From assembly GCF_013761175.1 (NCBI RefSeq), contig NZ_JACDUR010000003.1, positions 965,896-1,029,895 on the forward strand: 64,000 bases of DNA, read 5' to 3'. Shown in pieces: positions 17,835 to 25,536 of this stretch. Each line of letters begins with the position of its first letter. Position 1 is the first letter of the stretch. Source of the DNA: Nonomuraea soli (GTDB taxonomy: Bacteria; Actinomycetota; Actinomycetes; Streptosporangiales; Streptosporangiaceae). Below the pieces are notes generated by a model. It ran no database searches. It was not told where the DNA came from and saw nothing but the letters and a program-made list of their open reading frames with translations. Position numbers and translations under genes: made by a program.

Positions 17835-17934
17835 GCCCTGGTTCCCGCTGGTCAGGCCGGCCTCCTGAGCCCTGTCAGGGGAACCAGGACCAGCCGTCCT
17901 CAGCCCTGTCAGGGAATCAGGACCAGGCGTCCTC
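17808..17934. repeat. Tandemly duplicated 3' ends of lysS and the quinone-oxidoreductase gene
   Basis: The last bases of lysS plus its stop (33 nt, 17808-17840) recur at 17842-17874 with two mismatches. Likewise a 33-34-nt unit that includes the end of the convergent oxidoreductase gene (17902-17934) recurs as a near-copy at 17868-17901. The spacer between the two convergent genes thus consists of one duplicate of each gene end. GGTTCCC/GGGAACC and CCTGA/TCAGG inverted pairs within it may also act as a terminator. Confidence 0.7.
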
Positions 17935-18829
17935 GAAGCCCGCCCCTGCCCAGGCGCGTGTGAGCTTCCGCCGCGCGCTCCAGCGGATAGGTGCCCGCCA
18001 CCCGCACCGAGAGCCGTCCGGCCTGCGCGAGCCGCGAGACGGCGGTGAGCTGGGTGGCGTCGGCGGTGACGAAGACGGTCTCGACGCGGTGACCGCGCAG
18101 CGGCAGGGGAGCGGCGCCCGCCTGCACGGCGACGAAGACGCCGCCGTTGCGCACACTGTCCTGGGCGTCCAGGCCCACGGCGGCGGCGTCGACGACCCCG
18201 TCGGCCCCGCCGGGCACGAGCGCGCGCACCCCCGAGCTCAGGTCGTCGCCGCGCGGCAGGAACCACTCGGCGCCGAAGCCGCGCACGGCCTGCTCGTCCT
18301 GCTCCGCCGCCACGGCGATCACCCGGAGCCCGCGCAGGGCCGCCAGTTCGACCGCGTAGCCGCCCAGCCCGCCAGCCGCCCCGGTGACCAGGACGGTCTG
18401 CCCGGCCTCCAGGCGGGCCAGGTCCAGCGCCTGGAGGGCGGTGAGCGCGTTGAGCGGCAGGGTGGAGGCCTCGGCGGCGCCGATGCCGTCGGGGGCGGGC
18501 GCGACGGCGGTGGAGTCCAGGACCACGTAGTCCGCCTGGGTCTTGAGGGGGACGGCGAGCCGGTCCGACAGGCCGATCACCCGGTCGCCGACGCCGAGCC
18601 GTACGCCCGCGCCCACCTGGTCCACGACGCCCGCCACGTCCCAGCCCAGCGCCCACGTGTCGCGCTTGGGCGCGAGCCCGTAGTCGGGCAGCACGCCGGC
18701 CGCGGTGACCACGTCGATGGGGTTCACGGCGGCCGCCTCGACCTTGATCCGTACCTGGCCGGGCCCCGCCTCGGGGGTGGGCGTCTCGATGATGTCCAGC
18801 TGCCCGTCACGGGCGATGAGTGCTCTCAT
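17909..18829 (-). CDS. Zinc-free MDR quinone oxidoreductase (QOR-like)
   Basis: A 306-residue NADPH-dependent medium-chain reductase starting at ATG 18829 (an upstream GTG-type extension to 18874 crosses the promoter). The N-terminal GroES-like domain has AAAVNPIDVVTAAG; the cofactor loop is VLVTGAAGGLGGYAVELA; structural zinc cysteines are absent, as in quinone reductases. It reduces quinones or enals with NADPH. It is divergent from an HxlR-type regulator with a conserved Cys, the same arrangement as qor2/qorR of Corynebacterium, which suggests electrophile-induced expression. Confidence 0.87.
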   Translation of the reverse strand: MRALIARDGQLDIIETPTPEAGPGQVRIKVEAAAVNPIDVVTAAGVLPDYGLAPKRDTWALGWDVAGVVDQVGAGVRLGVGDRVIGLSDRLAVPLKTQADYVVLDSTAVAPAPDGIGAAEASTLPLNALTALQALDLARLEAGQTVLVTGAAGGLGGYAVELAALRGLRVIAVAAEQDEQAVRGFGAEWFLPRGDDLSSGVRALVPGGADGVVDAAAVGLDAQDSVRNGGVFVAVQAGAAPLPLRGHRVETVFVTADATQLTAVSRLAQAGRLSVRVAGTYPLERAAEAHTRLGRGGLRGRLVLIP

Positions 18830-18906
18830 GGCCACGACCCTAGGAAGAGTTGCTCTCCTCTGGTAAGAAGGCACCCAGAAGTGCGTAACTCACCCTGAGG
18901 AGTGTC
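18830..18906. promoter_or_regulatory. Divergent promoter between QOR and HxlR genes
   Basis: The 77-bp space contains GCAC-N6-GTGC (18873-18886 approximately) flanked by GGTAAG and CGTAACT elements and an AGTTGC copy further left, resembling a repressor site for the HxlR protein. The exact operator cannot be fixed by eye. Confidence 0.4.
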
Positions 18907-19305
18907 GTGCCCACCCAGACAGCAGCCGAACGGCGCGCGGAGGCCAAGGTCGCCTACGACGCCTACATCGACAAGTGCCCATCGCGGAAGCTGCTCGACA
19001 CGCTCAGCGACAAATGGGTGAGCCTGGTGCTGGTCGCCCTGTCCGACGGGCCGCGCCGCTACAGCGACATGGCCAGGCGGATCGCCGGGGTCAGCCAGAA
19101 GATGCTCACCCAGACCCTGCGCTCCATGGAGCGCGACGGGCTGGTCACCCGCACCGTCACCCCGGCCGTGCCGGTGCGCGTCGACTACGAGCTCACCGCG
19201 CTGGGCCGTACCCTCCTGCCGTTGATGGCGGCGGTCAAGACCTGGGCCGAGGAGCACATCGAGGAGGTCGAGGCGGCGCGCAGCCGCTACGACAGCCTGA
19301 CCTGA
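18907..19305 (+). CDS. HxlR/DUF24-family redox-sensing regulator (QorR/YodB-like)
   Basis: A 132-residue winged-helix protein. The N-terminal Cys in DKCPSRKLLDTLSDKWVSL (about residue 22) is the single conserved thiol used by YodB, HypR and QorR to sense quinones and oxidants. The winged-helix core (GPRRYSDMARRIAGVSQKML then RSMERDGLVTR) is intact. Divergent gene encodes a quinone reductase, the classical target. GTG start at 18907 behind CCTGAGGAG. Its 3' end overlaps the P450 gene on the other strand by 19 nt. Confidence 0.9.
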   Translation: MPTQTAAERRAEAKVAYDAYIDKCPSRKLLDTLSDKWVSLVLVALSDGPRRYSDMARRIAGVSQKMLTQTLRSMERDGLVTRTVTPAVPVRVDYELTALGRTLLPLMAAVKTWAEEHIEEVEAARSRYDSLT

Positions 19306-20390
19306 AGCCGCGCGAGCCCGCGCAACACGAGGTTCTCCTTGTACGGCGGAGCGTGTTCCAGGAGCCGTGGCTCCCGGCGGGTCAGCTCCTTCAGGGCGAT
19401 CTCGCCCTCCAGGCGCGCCAGCGTCGCCCCGAGGCAGAAGTGGATGCCCAGCCCGAAGGCCAGGTGCCTGGGCGAGCTTGACAGCGGATCGAAGACCTCG
19501 GGCGAATGGAAGATCGCCGGGTCGCGGTTGGCCGCCCCGATGAGCAGGAGCACCATCTCGCCCCTGGCCGAGATCTCGGTGTCGACCAGGCTCACGCGCC
19601 CGGTCAGCTGCACGGGCGGGTCGTAGCGCAGGACCTCCTCCACGACCTGCTTGGGATGATCGGAGGCCAGGCTCCACATGTCGTGCCGCGACAGGGCCAG
19701 CACCCCGTTGGCGATCAGGTTGACCGTCGTCTCGTGTCCCGCGACCAGCAGTAGGATGCAGGTCGCGACCATCTCGTCCTCGGTCAGCTCCTGGTTCTCG
19801 ACCAGGGCGCTGAGCAGGTCGTCGCCCGGCCACAGGCGGCGCAGGACAATCAGCTCGCGGAAGTACTCGCGAAACTCCGCCCGCGCGCGCAACGTCTGCG
19901 CCTCCTCGTCGGAGGGGAGCAGCGGATCGAGGCTGCGGGCCAGCTTCTCGCTCCAGCCGCGGAAGCGCTCGTGGTCGCTGGCGGGCACGCCGAGCAGCTC
20001 GGTGATGACCAGGACGGGCAGCGGGTAGGCGAAGCGGGCGATCAGGTCGGCCTCGGCGGGAAGGTCGTCGACGAGCTGCTTGGCGATGCCCTCGATGCGC
20101 GGACGCAGCCGCTCCACCATGCGCGGGGTGAAGGCCTTGCTGACGAGTGAACGCAGTCTTGTGTGCTGCGGCGGATCCATGAACAGGAAGGATTCGGCTC
20201 CGGTCGCGCCATGGCCGAAACGTGGGTCACGTAACACGGCCGAGCATCGTTCGTGGGTCGTCGCCAGGAGCATACCGAGCGGCGTTCTGACCAGGGGAGC
20301 ATGCTCCCGGAGGCGGCCGTAAGTTGGGTATGGGTCGCGAAGAAACTCGGGGTCGGCGGGATCGAAGCCGAGGAGATCCGCCGCGGTCAC
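19287..20390 (-). CDS. Cytochrome P450 (second)
   Basis: A soluble P450 of 367 residues if started at GTG 20390; an open frame reaches 20474 (395 residues) but those codons have poor GC at third positions and look intergenic. Motifs: heme loop FGLGIHFCLGATLAR, I-helix VAGHETTVN, ExxR as EEVLR, and FMDPPQHTRLRSLVSKAFTP, which is shared with the first P450 in this window. No redox partner or tailoring genes are adjacent. Substrate unknown. Confidence 0.9.
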   Translation of the reverse strand: MTAADLLGFDPADPEFLRDPYPTYGRLREHAPLVRTPLGMLLATTHERCSAVLRDPRFGHGATGAESFLFMDPPQHTRLRSLVSKAFTPRMVERLRPRIEGIAKQLVDDLPAEADLIARFAYPLPVLVITELLGVPASDHERFRGWSEKLARSLDPLLPSDEEAQTLRARAEFREYFRELIVLRRLWPGDDLLSALVENQELTEDEMVATCILLLVAGHETTVNLIANGVLALSRHDMWSLASDHPKQVVEEVLRYDPPVQLTGRVSLVDTEISARGEMVLLLIGAANRDPAIFHSPEVFDPLSSSPRHLAFGLGIHFCLGATLARLEGEIALKELTRREPRLLEHAPPYKENLVLRGLARLQVRLS

Positions 20391-20603
20391 GAGGCACGCA
20401 GCTCGGGTGTCAGGATCATTGTCGAGATCTCCCGGCTCATCACGACGTGTTCTGACATATCGTGAGTAGTTCACATTGTGTTGATCACGTCAATAGTGCT
20501 GGTCAAGTGGGGAGATGGCCCACCTTGACGACCTTTCCAGAATGCGTTTACCGTTTCGCTCGGGCGAGACACCGCCGGCTTCTGCAGTGGGGGGAGGCTC
20601 CGG

Positions 20604-20816
20604 ATGGATTTACTCACCGAGGGCGTTGAGTTGAGCCGGGCCGATCTGGCTCTGCTCGGTGAACTGGCCAAGGGCGTCACGGTCGATCGGGTGGGCCGCA
20701 GGCTCGACATCAGCGGGCGGACCGTACGACGCCGTCTGCGGGTCATCTGCGACCGCATCGGAGTGGCGACCGCCATCGAGGCGGTCGCCTGGGCGGCGCG
20801 CCGTCAGCTGATCTAG
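20604..20816 (+). CDS. Stand-alone LuxR-like helix-turn-helix mini-protein
   Basis: A 70-residue protein that is essentially one DNA-binding domain: LSRADLALLGELAKGVTVDR then VGRRLDISGRTVRRRLRVIC, followed by IEAVAWAARRQLI. It resembles the C-terminal HTH of LuxR/NarL regulators without any sensory part. A strong ribosome site (GGGGGGAGG) lies seven bases before the ATG. A 10-bp bulged hairpin (20502-20529, GTCAAGTGGG / CCCACCTTGAC) lies in the upstream region. Regulation target unknown. Confidence 0.75.
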   Translation: MDLLTEGVELSRADLALLGELAKGVTVDRVGRRLDISGRTVRRRLRVICDRIGVATAIEAVAWAARRQLI

Positions 20817-20845
20817 GCCGTCGGCTGGTCTCCGGCTGCGTGGCG

Positions 20846-21898
20846 TCAGTCCGCGATACGTACGGCTCCCGCCCACGGGCGGCGGCCGATGGGGGCCAGC
20901 CTGACGACATCTCCGGTCTGCGGGGCGTGCACCATCATGCCTCCGCCGACGTAGATGCCGACATGGTGCAGGTCGCTGTAGAAGAACACCAGGTCACCCG
21001 GCCTGAGCTCCTCCTTGGAAACATGCCTGCCGGCCGTCCAGAGATCGCCCGTGTAGTGCGGCAGGCTGATTCCGACCTTCTGGTAGGCGGCCATCACCAG
21101 ACCGGAGCAGTCGTAGGAGTTGGGACCCTCGGCTCCCCACACGTACGGCTTGAGCTGCTGGGTCAGCGCCCAGCGCACGGCCTCGGCCGCCTTGCCGCTG
21201 CCGATGATCGGCAGATTGACGCGTACGGCACGGCCGCGGTTGCTGGCCTGGGCGAGCGCGTCGGAGTAGAGCCTGCTCTCGACCTTGGCGACCAGCTTGA
21301 CGATCTTGTCGCGCCGTCCGTCGAGATCGGAGATGAGCTCCTGCACCTGGCTGATCTTGGCGGTGGCGTCCTTCTCCGCCTGCGTCGCCTTGCTCATCGC
21401 CTGGGCCACTTCCTTGAGCTGGCCGCTGTGCTGCTCCTCCAGGGCGGAGGTCGTGGCGGCGCTGTCGAGGAAGGCGTCGGGGTCACCCTTCTGGCTGAAG
21501 GCCAGCGCGTGGTCGAAGCCGCCGGAGATGTAGGCGCTCTGCGCGAGCAGCATGGCCGTACGGCGCTTGGTGGCGAGTTCGCGCTGGCGGCTGGCCAGGG
21601 TCTTCTGGGCCTCGGCCGAGGTCTTCTCGGCGTCCTTCAGCTTCACCCGCTGGCCGTTGTACTGCTCGGTCAGCTGCCCGATCTGGGTGTGAAGCTCCTC
21701 GGCCTGCTTGGCCAGCTCATTGATCGTCGGCTCGGGATCGGCCGCCGCGGAACCCAGCGGGAGGGCGACGGTCAGCGCCATGAGGGCCGCGCAGACGGCG
21801 ACGATCCGCCTGCCGCGCCTGACGGCGAGCGCCGGGTGTTCCGGGGGGCGGGCGTGCTTGCCCGCCGACTTCCCTCCACGACCGCGTGTGCGCTTCAC
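20846..21898 (-). CDS. NlpC/P60 peptidoglycan endopeptidase (RipA/RipC-like)
   Basis: A 350-residue secreted hydrolase. Positively charged N-terminus and signal peptide (ALMALTVALPLGSAAADP) are followed by a long coiled coil (about 55-210, NELAKQAEELHTQIGQL onward) that in relatives auto-inhibits and positions the enzyme. The NlpC/P60 domain has the catalytic Cys in YDCSGLV, His in HHVGIYVG and a third polar residue in MVHAP. It cleaves D-Glu-meso-Dap stem-peptide bonds during growth and division. GTG 21898 is preferred over TTG 21901 for ribosome-site spacing. The leader holds a c-di-AMP riboswitch. Confidence 0.92.
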   Translation of the reverse strand: MKRTRGRGGKSAGKHARPPEHPALAVRRGRRIVAVCAALMALTVALPLGSAAADPEPTINELAKQAEELHTQIGQLTEQYNGQRVKLKDAEKTSAEAQKTLASRQRELATKRRTAMLLAQSAYISGGFDHALAFSQKGDPDAFLDSAATTSALEEQHSGQLKEVAQAMSKATQAEKDATAKISQVQELISDLDGRRDKIVKLVAKVESRLYSDALAQASNRGRAVRVNLPIIGSGKAAEAVRWALTQQLKPYVWGAEGPNSYDCSGLVMAAYQKVGISLPHYTGDLWTAGRHVSKEELRPGDLVFFYSDLHHVGIYVGGGMMVHAPQTGDVVRLAPIGRRPWAGAVRIAD

Positions 21899-21914
21899 CA
21901 AGCAGCCACCTCTC

Positions 21915-22050
21915 CTCTCACCGCGCCGACCGGGTTAGCTGTCGGGTTCGGGCCGGAGCAGCCCTACCGAGCCGCTGCTCGGACTCACCCCAGGTGCATT
22001 TGTGGTTCCCCGGTTCCCCCGACGAGGGGATTGGGCGCATCCCCTCGCAG
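21915..22050 (-). ncRNA. ydaO/yuaA-type c-di-AMP riboswitch
   Basis: On the minus strand the leader of the NlpC/P60 gene carries, in order, GGGGGAACCGGGG, GGGGTGAGTCC, GGCTCGGTAGGGC, and GGCCCGAACCCGACAGCTAACC, which match the conserved core of the ydaO aptamer (GGGGAACC, GGGGTGAATC, TAGGGC, CCGAAnCCGnCAGCTAACC). The ribosome site GAGAGGAGAGG follows immediately, consistent with ligand-controlled expression. A 9-bp hairpin (CGAGGGGAT arms, 22023-22047) precedes the core. ydaO elements upstream of NlpC/P60 and Rpf genes are known in actinobacteria. Boundaries are approximate. Confidence 0.88.
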
Positions 22051-22300
22051 GATCACAAAGGGATATCGACGCTGGACACTAGTGCACGATCAGTTCCTGC
22101 TCAACCAGAACTGCGAATTCCGTTGAGGTTTGGCATCGTCCGGATCACGCCAGGATCACACGCACGCGCGGTCACCCGAGTGTTGTGCGCAGTTTACGGT
22201 GCTTTGGGACTGCTGTGACCAGCGGTGACTCCTGGGGCTCGGCGGCCGAGCAGGCCCGAGATAGGGGCTAGCCGTAAATAGATCGGTACGCTGGAGCCTC

Positions 22301-22861
22301 ATGGAGCAGGTCGCCGAGCGCGAGACCAAGACGTTCGTCAGGCGGGCACGCACTGCCGACGTACGGACGATCAAGCGTCTCGTCGACACCTATGCCGGTG
22401 CCGGGCCCCGGCTTCTGGAGAAGGCCACCGTCACCCTCTATGAGGATGTCCAGGAATTCTGGGTAGCCGAACACGATGGAAAAGTCGTCGGCTGCGGCGC
22501 ATTGCACGTCTTGTGGGAGGACCTCGCGGAAATCCGTACAGTCGCCGTGGATCCCGATCTCCGGGGCATGGGCGTGGGTCACCGGATTGTCGCCGCACTC
22601 ATCTCCACCGCCCGCGAACTCGGGCTACGCCGGGTCTTCTGCCTCACTTTCGAGGTTGACTTCTTCGCCAGACATGGCTTCCTGCCCATCGACGGCACAC
22701 CTGTGTCGCCCGAGGTGTACGCCGAACTGCTGGCCTCCTATGACGAGGGCGTGGCCGAGTTTCTCGACTTGGAGCACGTCAAGCCGAACACCCTCGGCAA
22801 CACTCGGATGCTGCTGCACCTGGCGGCAAATGACCCGAGTGTTGACCAAGGGGAAAGGTGA
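22301..22861 (+). CDS. argA: Amino-acid N-acetyltransferase (short GNAT-type ArgA)
   Basis: A 186-residue GNAT protein. The acetyl-CoA binding motif is DLRGMGVGHRIVAAL and the C-terminal actinobacterial signature is KPNTLGNTRMLLHL, as in mycobacterial Rv2747, which acetylates glutamate or glutamine for arginine synthesis without the kinase-like domain of E. coli ArgA. Other family motifs: WVAEHDGKVVGCGALHVLW and CLTFEVDFFARHGF. It lies upstream of the RDD genes and lsr2, a syntenic position in many actinomycetes. Assignment to arginine synthesis is from family knowledge. Confidence 0.85.
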   Translation: MEQVAERETKTFVRRARTADVRTIKRLVDTYAGAGPRLLEKATVTLYEDVQEFWVAEHDGKVVGCGALHVLWEDLAEIRTVAVDPDLRGMGVGHRIVAALISTARELGLRRVFCLTFEVDFFARHGFLPIDGTPVSPEVYAELLASYDEGVAEFLDLEHVKPNTLGNTRMLLHLAANDPSVDQGER

Positions 22862-22947
22862 TTGTTGATACCTATGCCGATACCTTGGGCAGCAGCAAGC
22901 ATGTGTCCTGACATGTGCCACATGCGAACTCGAAGTGAGGTGACACG

Positions 22948-24501
22948 GTGAGCACCGGACAGCCGCCGTATCCACAGGGTGATCCCGATGAGAACGACAA
23001 GCCCCGGGCTCCCGAATACGGACAGCAGAACTCAGACCCGGACGTGACCGTCGTCGGCTACCGCGCCGAGGACGGCACCTACGGCCAGCAGCAGGGCTAC
23101 GGCCAGCAGGGCTATGGCCAGCAGCAGCCGTACGGTCAGCAGCAGCAGGGCTATGGCCAGCAACAGCAGGGCTACGGTCAGCAGGCCTACGGCCAGCAGG
23201 GCTATGGCCAGCAGCAGCCCGGTTACGGTGACCAGCAGCAGGCTTACGGCCAGCAGTCGGCGTCGGGCCAGCAGGGCTACGGCCAGCAGGGTTACGGCCA
23301 GCAGCCGGACTACGGTCAGCAGGGCTATGGCCAGCAGGCCGCCTCCGGCCAGCAGCAGGGCTACGGTCAGCAGCCTGACTACGGTCAGCAGCAGGGCTAT
23401 GGCCAGCAGCAGCCCGGCTACGGCGACCAGCAGCAGGCTTACGGTCAGCAGTCGGCGTCGGGCCAGCAGGGCTACGGCCAGCAGCCTGACTACGGTCAGC
23501 AGCAGGGCTATGGCCAGCAGCAGCCCGGTTACGGCGACCAGCAGCAGGCTTACGGCCAGCAGTCGGCGTCGGGCCAGCAGGGCCAGCAGGGCTACGGCCA
23601 GCAGGGTTACGGCCAGCAGCAGCCCGGCTACGGCGACCAGCAGCAGGGTTATGGCCAGCAGGCCGCCTCAGGCCAGCAGTACGGCCAGCAGCAGGGCTAC
23701 GGCCAGCAGCCTGACTACGGTCAGCAGCAGGGCTATGGCCAGCAGCAGCCCGGCTACGGCGACCAGCAGCAGGCCTACGGGCAGCAGGCTTACGGCCAGC
23801 AGCCCGCTTCCGGCCAGCAGTACGGTCAGGGCACCCAGCCCGGCTACGCCCAGCCGGCCTACGGCCAGCAGCCCGACTACGGCCAGCAGCAGTACGGCAC
23901 GCCCCCTGCCTACGGCCAGCAGCAGTACGGACAGCCCGCCTACGGCCAGCAGCCCGGCTACGGGCACCAGCCTGTGGGCGTACAGCCGCCCGGCGCCCCG
24001 GCCCCGCTCGCCGAGTGGTGGCAGCGCCTGGTGGCCAGGATCGTCGACGGCGTCATCCTCGGCGTCGTCGCGGGCATCCTGACCGCGATCTTCGGCTTCC
24101 TGATCCCGAGCTACAACTGGGCGACGGGCGGGTCGAGCGGAAGCTGGGCGCTCTACTACATCGTCGTGGCCCTCGTGACGACGGTGGTCTGGGTCGGCTA
24201 CGACTTCTTCATGAACCAGCTGAAGGCCCAGACGGTCGGCAAGATGATCATGGGCATCAAGGTGGTCCCGGTGGGCGGCCCCGTGCAGCCCGGCGGTCTG
24301 TCGACGGACGCCTCGCTCAAGCGGTCGCTGGTGACCTACGGCGGTTACATTCTCTACGGCCTGGCCTTCATCCTTCCGTTCGGAATGGGGCTGGGCGGTC
24401 TTCTGGTGGCCGTGAACGGCGCTTCGCTGCTGTGGGACAAGCCCCTTCAGCAGACGTTCGCCGACAAGTTCGCCAAGACCGTGGTCGTGAAGGTCAAGTA
24501 A
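22948..24501 (+). CDS. RDD-domain membrane protein with giant YGQQ-repeat N-terminus
   Basis: A 517-residue protein. Residues about 43-345 are low-complexity Gly/Tyr/Gln repeats (more than 30 copies of YGQQ, with PDYGQQ, GYGDQQQ and SASGQQ variants), free of Trp, Cys, Leu or Lys. Residues about 352-517 are an RDD domain: WWQRLVARIVDG (the first R-D), helices at about 363-383 and 400-420, then KAQTVGKMIMGIKVV and LLWDKPLQQTFADK. RDD proteins are multi-pass membrane proteins; some act in Na+ transport, most are uncharacterised. The N-terminus is predicted cytosolic and resembles prion-like domains that phase-separate. GTG start behind GTGAGGTG. Confidence 0.85.
   Translation: MSTGQPPYPQGDPDENDKPRAPEYGQQNSDPDVTVVGYRAEDGTYGQQQGYGQQGYGQQQPYGQQQQGYGQQQQGYGQQAYGQQGYGQQQPGYGDQQQAYGQQSASGQQGYGQQGYGQQPDYGQQGYGQQAASGQQQGYGQQPDYGQQQGYGQQQPGYGDQQQAYGQQSASGQQGYGQQPDYGQQQGYGQQQPGYGDQQQAYGQQSASGQQGQQGYGQQGYGQQQPGYGDQQQGYGQQAASGQQYGQQQGYGQQPDYGQQQGYGQQQPGYGDQQQAYGQQAYGQQPASGQQYGQGTQPGYAQPAYGQQPDYGQQQYGTPPAYGQQQYGQPAYGQQPGYGHQPVGVQPPGAPAPLAEWWQRLVARIVDGVILGVVAGILTAIFGFLIPSYNWATGGSSGSWALYYIVVALVTTVVWVGYDFFMNQLKAQTVGKMIMGIKVVPVGGPVQPGGLSTDASLKRSLVTYGGYILYGLAFILPFGMGLGGLLVAVNGASLLWDKPLQQTFADKFAKTVVVKVK
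23074..23970 (+). repeat. YGQQ coding repeat tract
   Basis: In-frame tandem array of 12-15-nt units (GGCTACGGCCAGCAG-like) grouped into a higher-order block of about 100-111 nt whose protein order is PDYGQQQ, GYGQQQ, PGYGDQQQ, AYGQQ, SASGQQ. The higher-order block recurs about four times with high nucleotide identity, indicating recent expansion and a likely site of length variation and assembly error. Confidence 0.85.
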
Positions 24502-24514
24502 CCCGACCGAGCAC

Positions 24515-24546
24515 AAACGGGGGCCGGCAGATGCCGGCCCCTGTTT
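24515..24546 (+). terminator. Rho-independent terminator after the first RDD gene
   Basis: A stem of about 14 bp (GGGGCCGGC / GCCGGCCCC core, extended by AAAC / GTTT) with a 4-nt loop (AGAT) and a T-rich 3' flank, 14 bases after the stop. It separates the two RDD genes. Confidence 0.8.
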
Positions 24547-24601
24547 CGTACCCGGCCCCGGACCCAAATGTGCGATTTAGCCCGGTGGGAGGTGAGTGGA
24601 T

Positions 24602-25072
24602 ATGGCCGAGACCCCGCCAGGGACGCGCGTGGTCCCCGCCGAATGGTGGGAACGCTTCGCCGCCCGCCTCATTGAGGTGCTCGTCTTCGGCGTCCTCTAT
24701 TACATTCTGTCCATCCTGCTGTGGCTCTTCTTCCGGACTGTCGGCCTTCCTGATGACCTGATCGTCGTCGGCGCCTGGTTCTTGGCGGGCGCCGCCTATA
24801 CCGGCTATGAGTGGCGTGCTCTTTCCCGGCGTGGCCGCACCTTCGGAAAGTCGATCATGAAGATTCGTGTCTCCCCGCACACGGGCACCGCCGCGCTGAA
24901 ACGGGCCCTGCTCTATCCGGGCCCGGCGATCGTGATGGGCATTCCGCTGTGCAATCTGCTTGCCGGAATGCTGGTGTTCGCCGTGGGGTTGTTCATCTTG
25001 ATCGACAAGCCCCGCCAGCGTGGTCTCCATGACCGGTGGGCCGGAACGGTAGTGGTCAAAGATGGACGATGA
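24602..25072 (+). CDS. Short RDD-family membrane protein
   Basis: A 156-residue RDD protein paralogous to the C-terminal domain of the preceding gene, without its repeat tail: EWWERFAARLIEVLVFG, two to three further helices, then RGRTFGKSIMKIRV and GLHDRWAGTVVVKDGR. In this copy the RDD motif Asp of the first helix is replaced by Glu (R-L-I-E). Start at ATG 24602 behind GGGAGGTGAG; an ATG six bases upstream lies too near the ribosome site. Function unknown. Confidence 0.82.
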   Translation: MAETPPGTRVVPAEWWERFAARLIEVLVFGVLYYILSILLWLFFRTVGLPDDLIVVGAWFLAGAAYTGYEWRALSRRGRTFGKSIMKIRVSPHTGTAALKRALLYPGPAIVMGIPLCNLLAGMLVFAVGLFILIDKPRQRGLHDRWAGTVVVKDGR

Positions 25073-25154
25073 CGTGGCAAGCAACACAATTGCGTAGATT
25101 TCCCATGATCCGGTAAGAACTCTGCCCAGACTGGTATTAGGCTGAGCACGTGGT

Positions 25155-25234
25155 GTCCCATCACCCCCGCTGAGCGGGTGGGACGTCGATCGCGCTAGGG
25201 TCGTGTACTGTCCGGCGGCGCGTGGCAGCGCCGC
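25155..25234 (+). promoter_or_regulatory. Two hairpins in the leader of the one-helix mini-protein
   Basis: The first hairpin (25155-25184) has GTCCCA / TGGGAC outer and CCCGC / GCGGG inner stems and may terminate the RDD transcript. The second (25215-25234) has a perfect 7-bp stem GCGGCGC / GCGCCGC. They occupy most of the 214-nt gap before ATG 25287. Confidence 0.45.
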
Positions 25235-25286
25235 ACGTCCGTGGTGTTGCTTGTGCATTAAGTGCCCCCCGTGGAGTCGAGGACGA

Positions 25287-25433
25287 ATGCAAGCCGTTAC
25301 CGATGTAATCACTGCGTTGCTTCCGCCCACTGTCGTGGCCGCCGTCTTCATCTATGGCGTGGTGAAGTTGGTCAAGTCGGAGGCCGCCGGCCGGCGGTCA
25401 AACGCCTCCGAAGGGCCCGAGAACCAGAACTGA
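25287..25433 (+). CDS. One-helix membrane mini-protein upstream of lsr2
   Basis: A 48-residue protein (start ATG 25287) with one transmembrane helix (VITALLPPTVVAAVFIYGVV) and a short basic then polar C-terminal tail (KLVKSEAAGRRSNASEGPENQN). No family recognised. The GTCGAGG ribosome site and its intact frame next to lsr2 support translation. An in-frame upstream extension to 25203 runs through the leader hairpin and is not credible. Confidence 0.6.
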   Translation: MQAVTDVITALLPPTVVAAVFIYGVVKLVKSEAAGRRSNASEGPENQN

Positions 25434-25536
25434 TCCGCCGCCCATCGGAATCACGTGGCGTTGAATTGTGCCGGCGCCTTTCCGGGTATATGTTTGGGCA
25501 GGCGAATGAAGCAATACTCCGGAAAGGAATGCGTAG

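Noticed and set aside
17868..17885. Second ydaO riboswitch suggested by GGGGAACC near 17878
   Set aside because: None of the other conserved ydaO blocks follow; it belongs to the duplicated gene-end repeat.
23074..23970. Possible CRISPR array
   Set aside because: The repeats are contiguous, in frame and code for YGQQ; there are no unique spacers.
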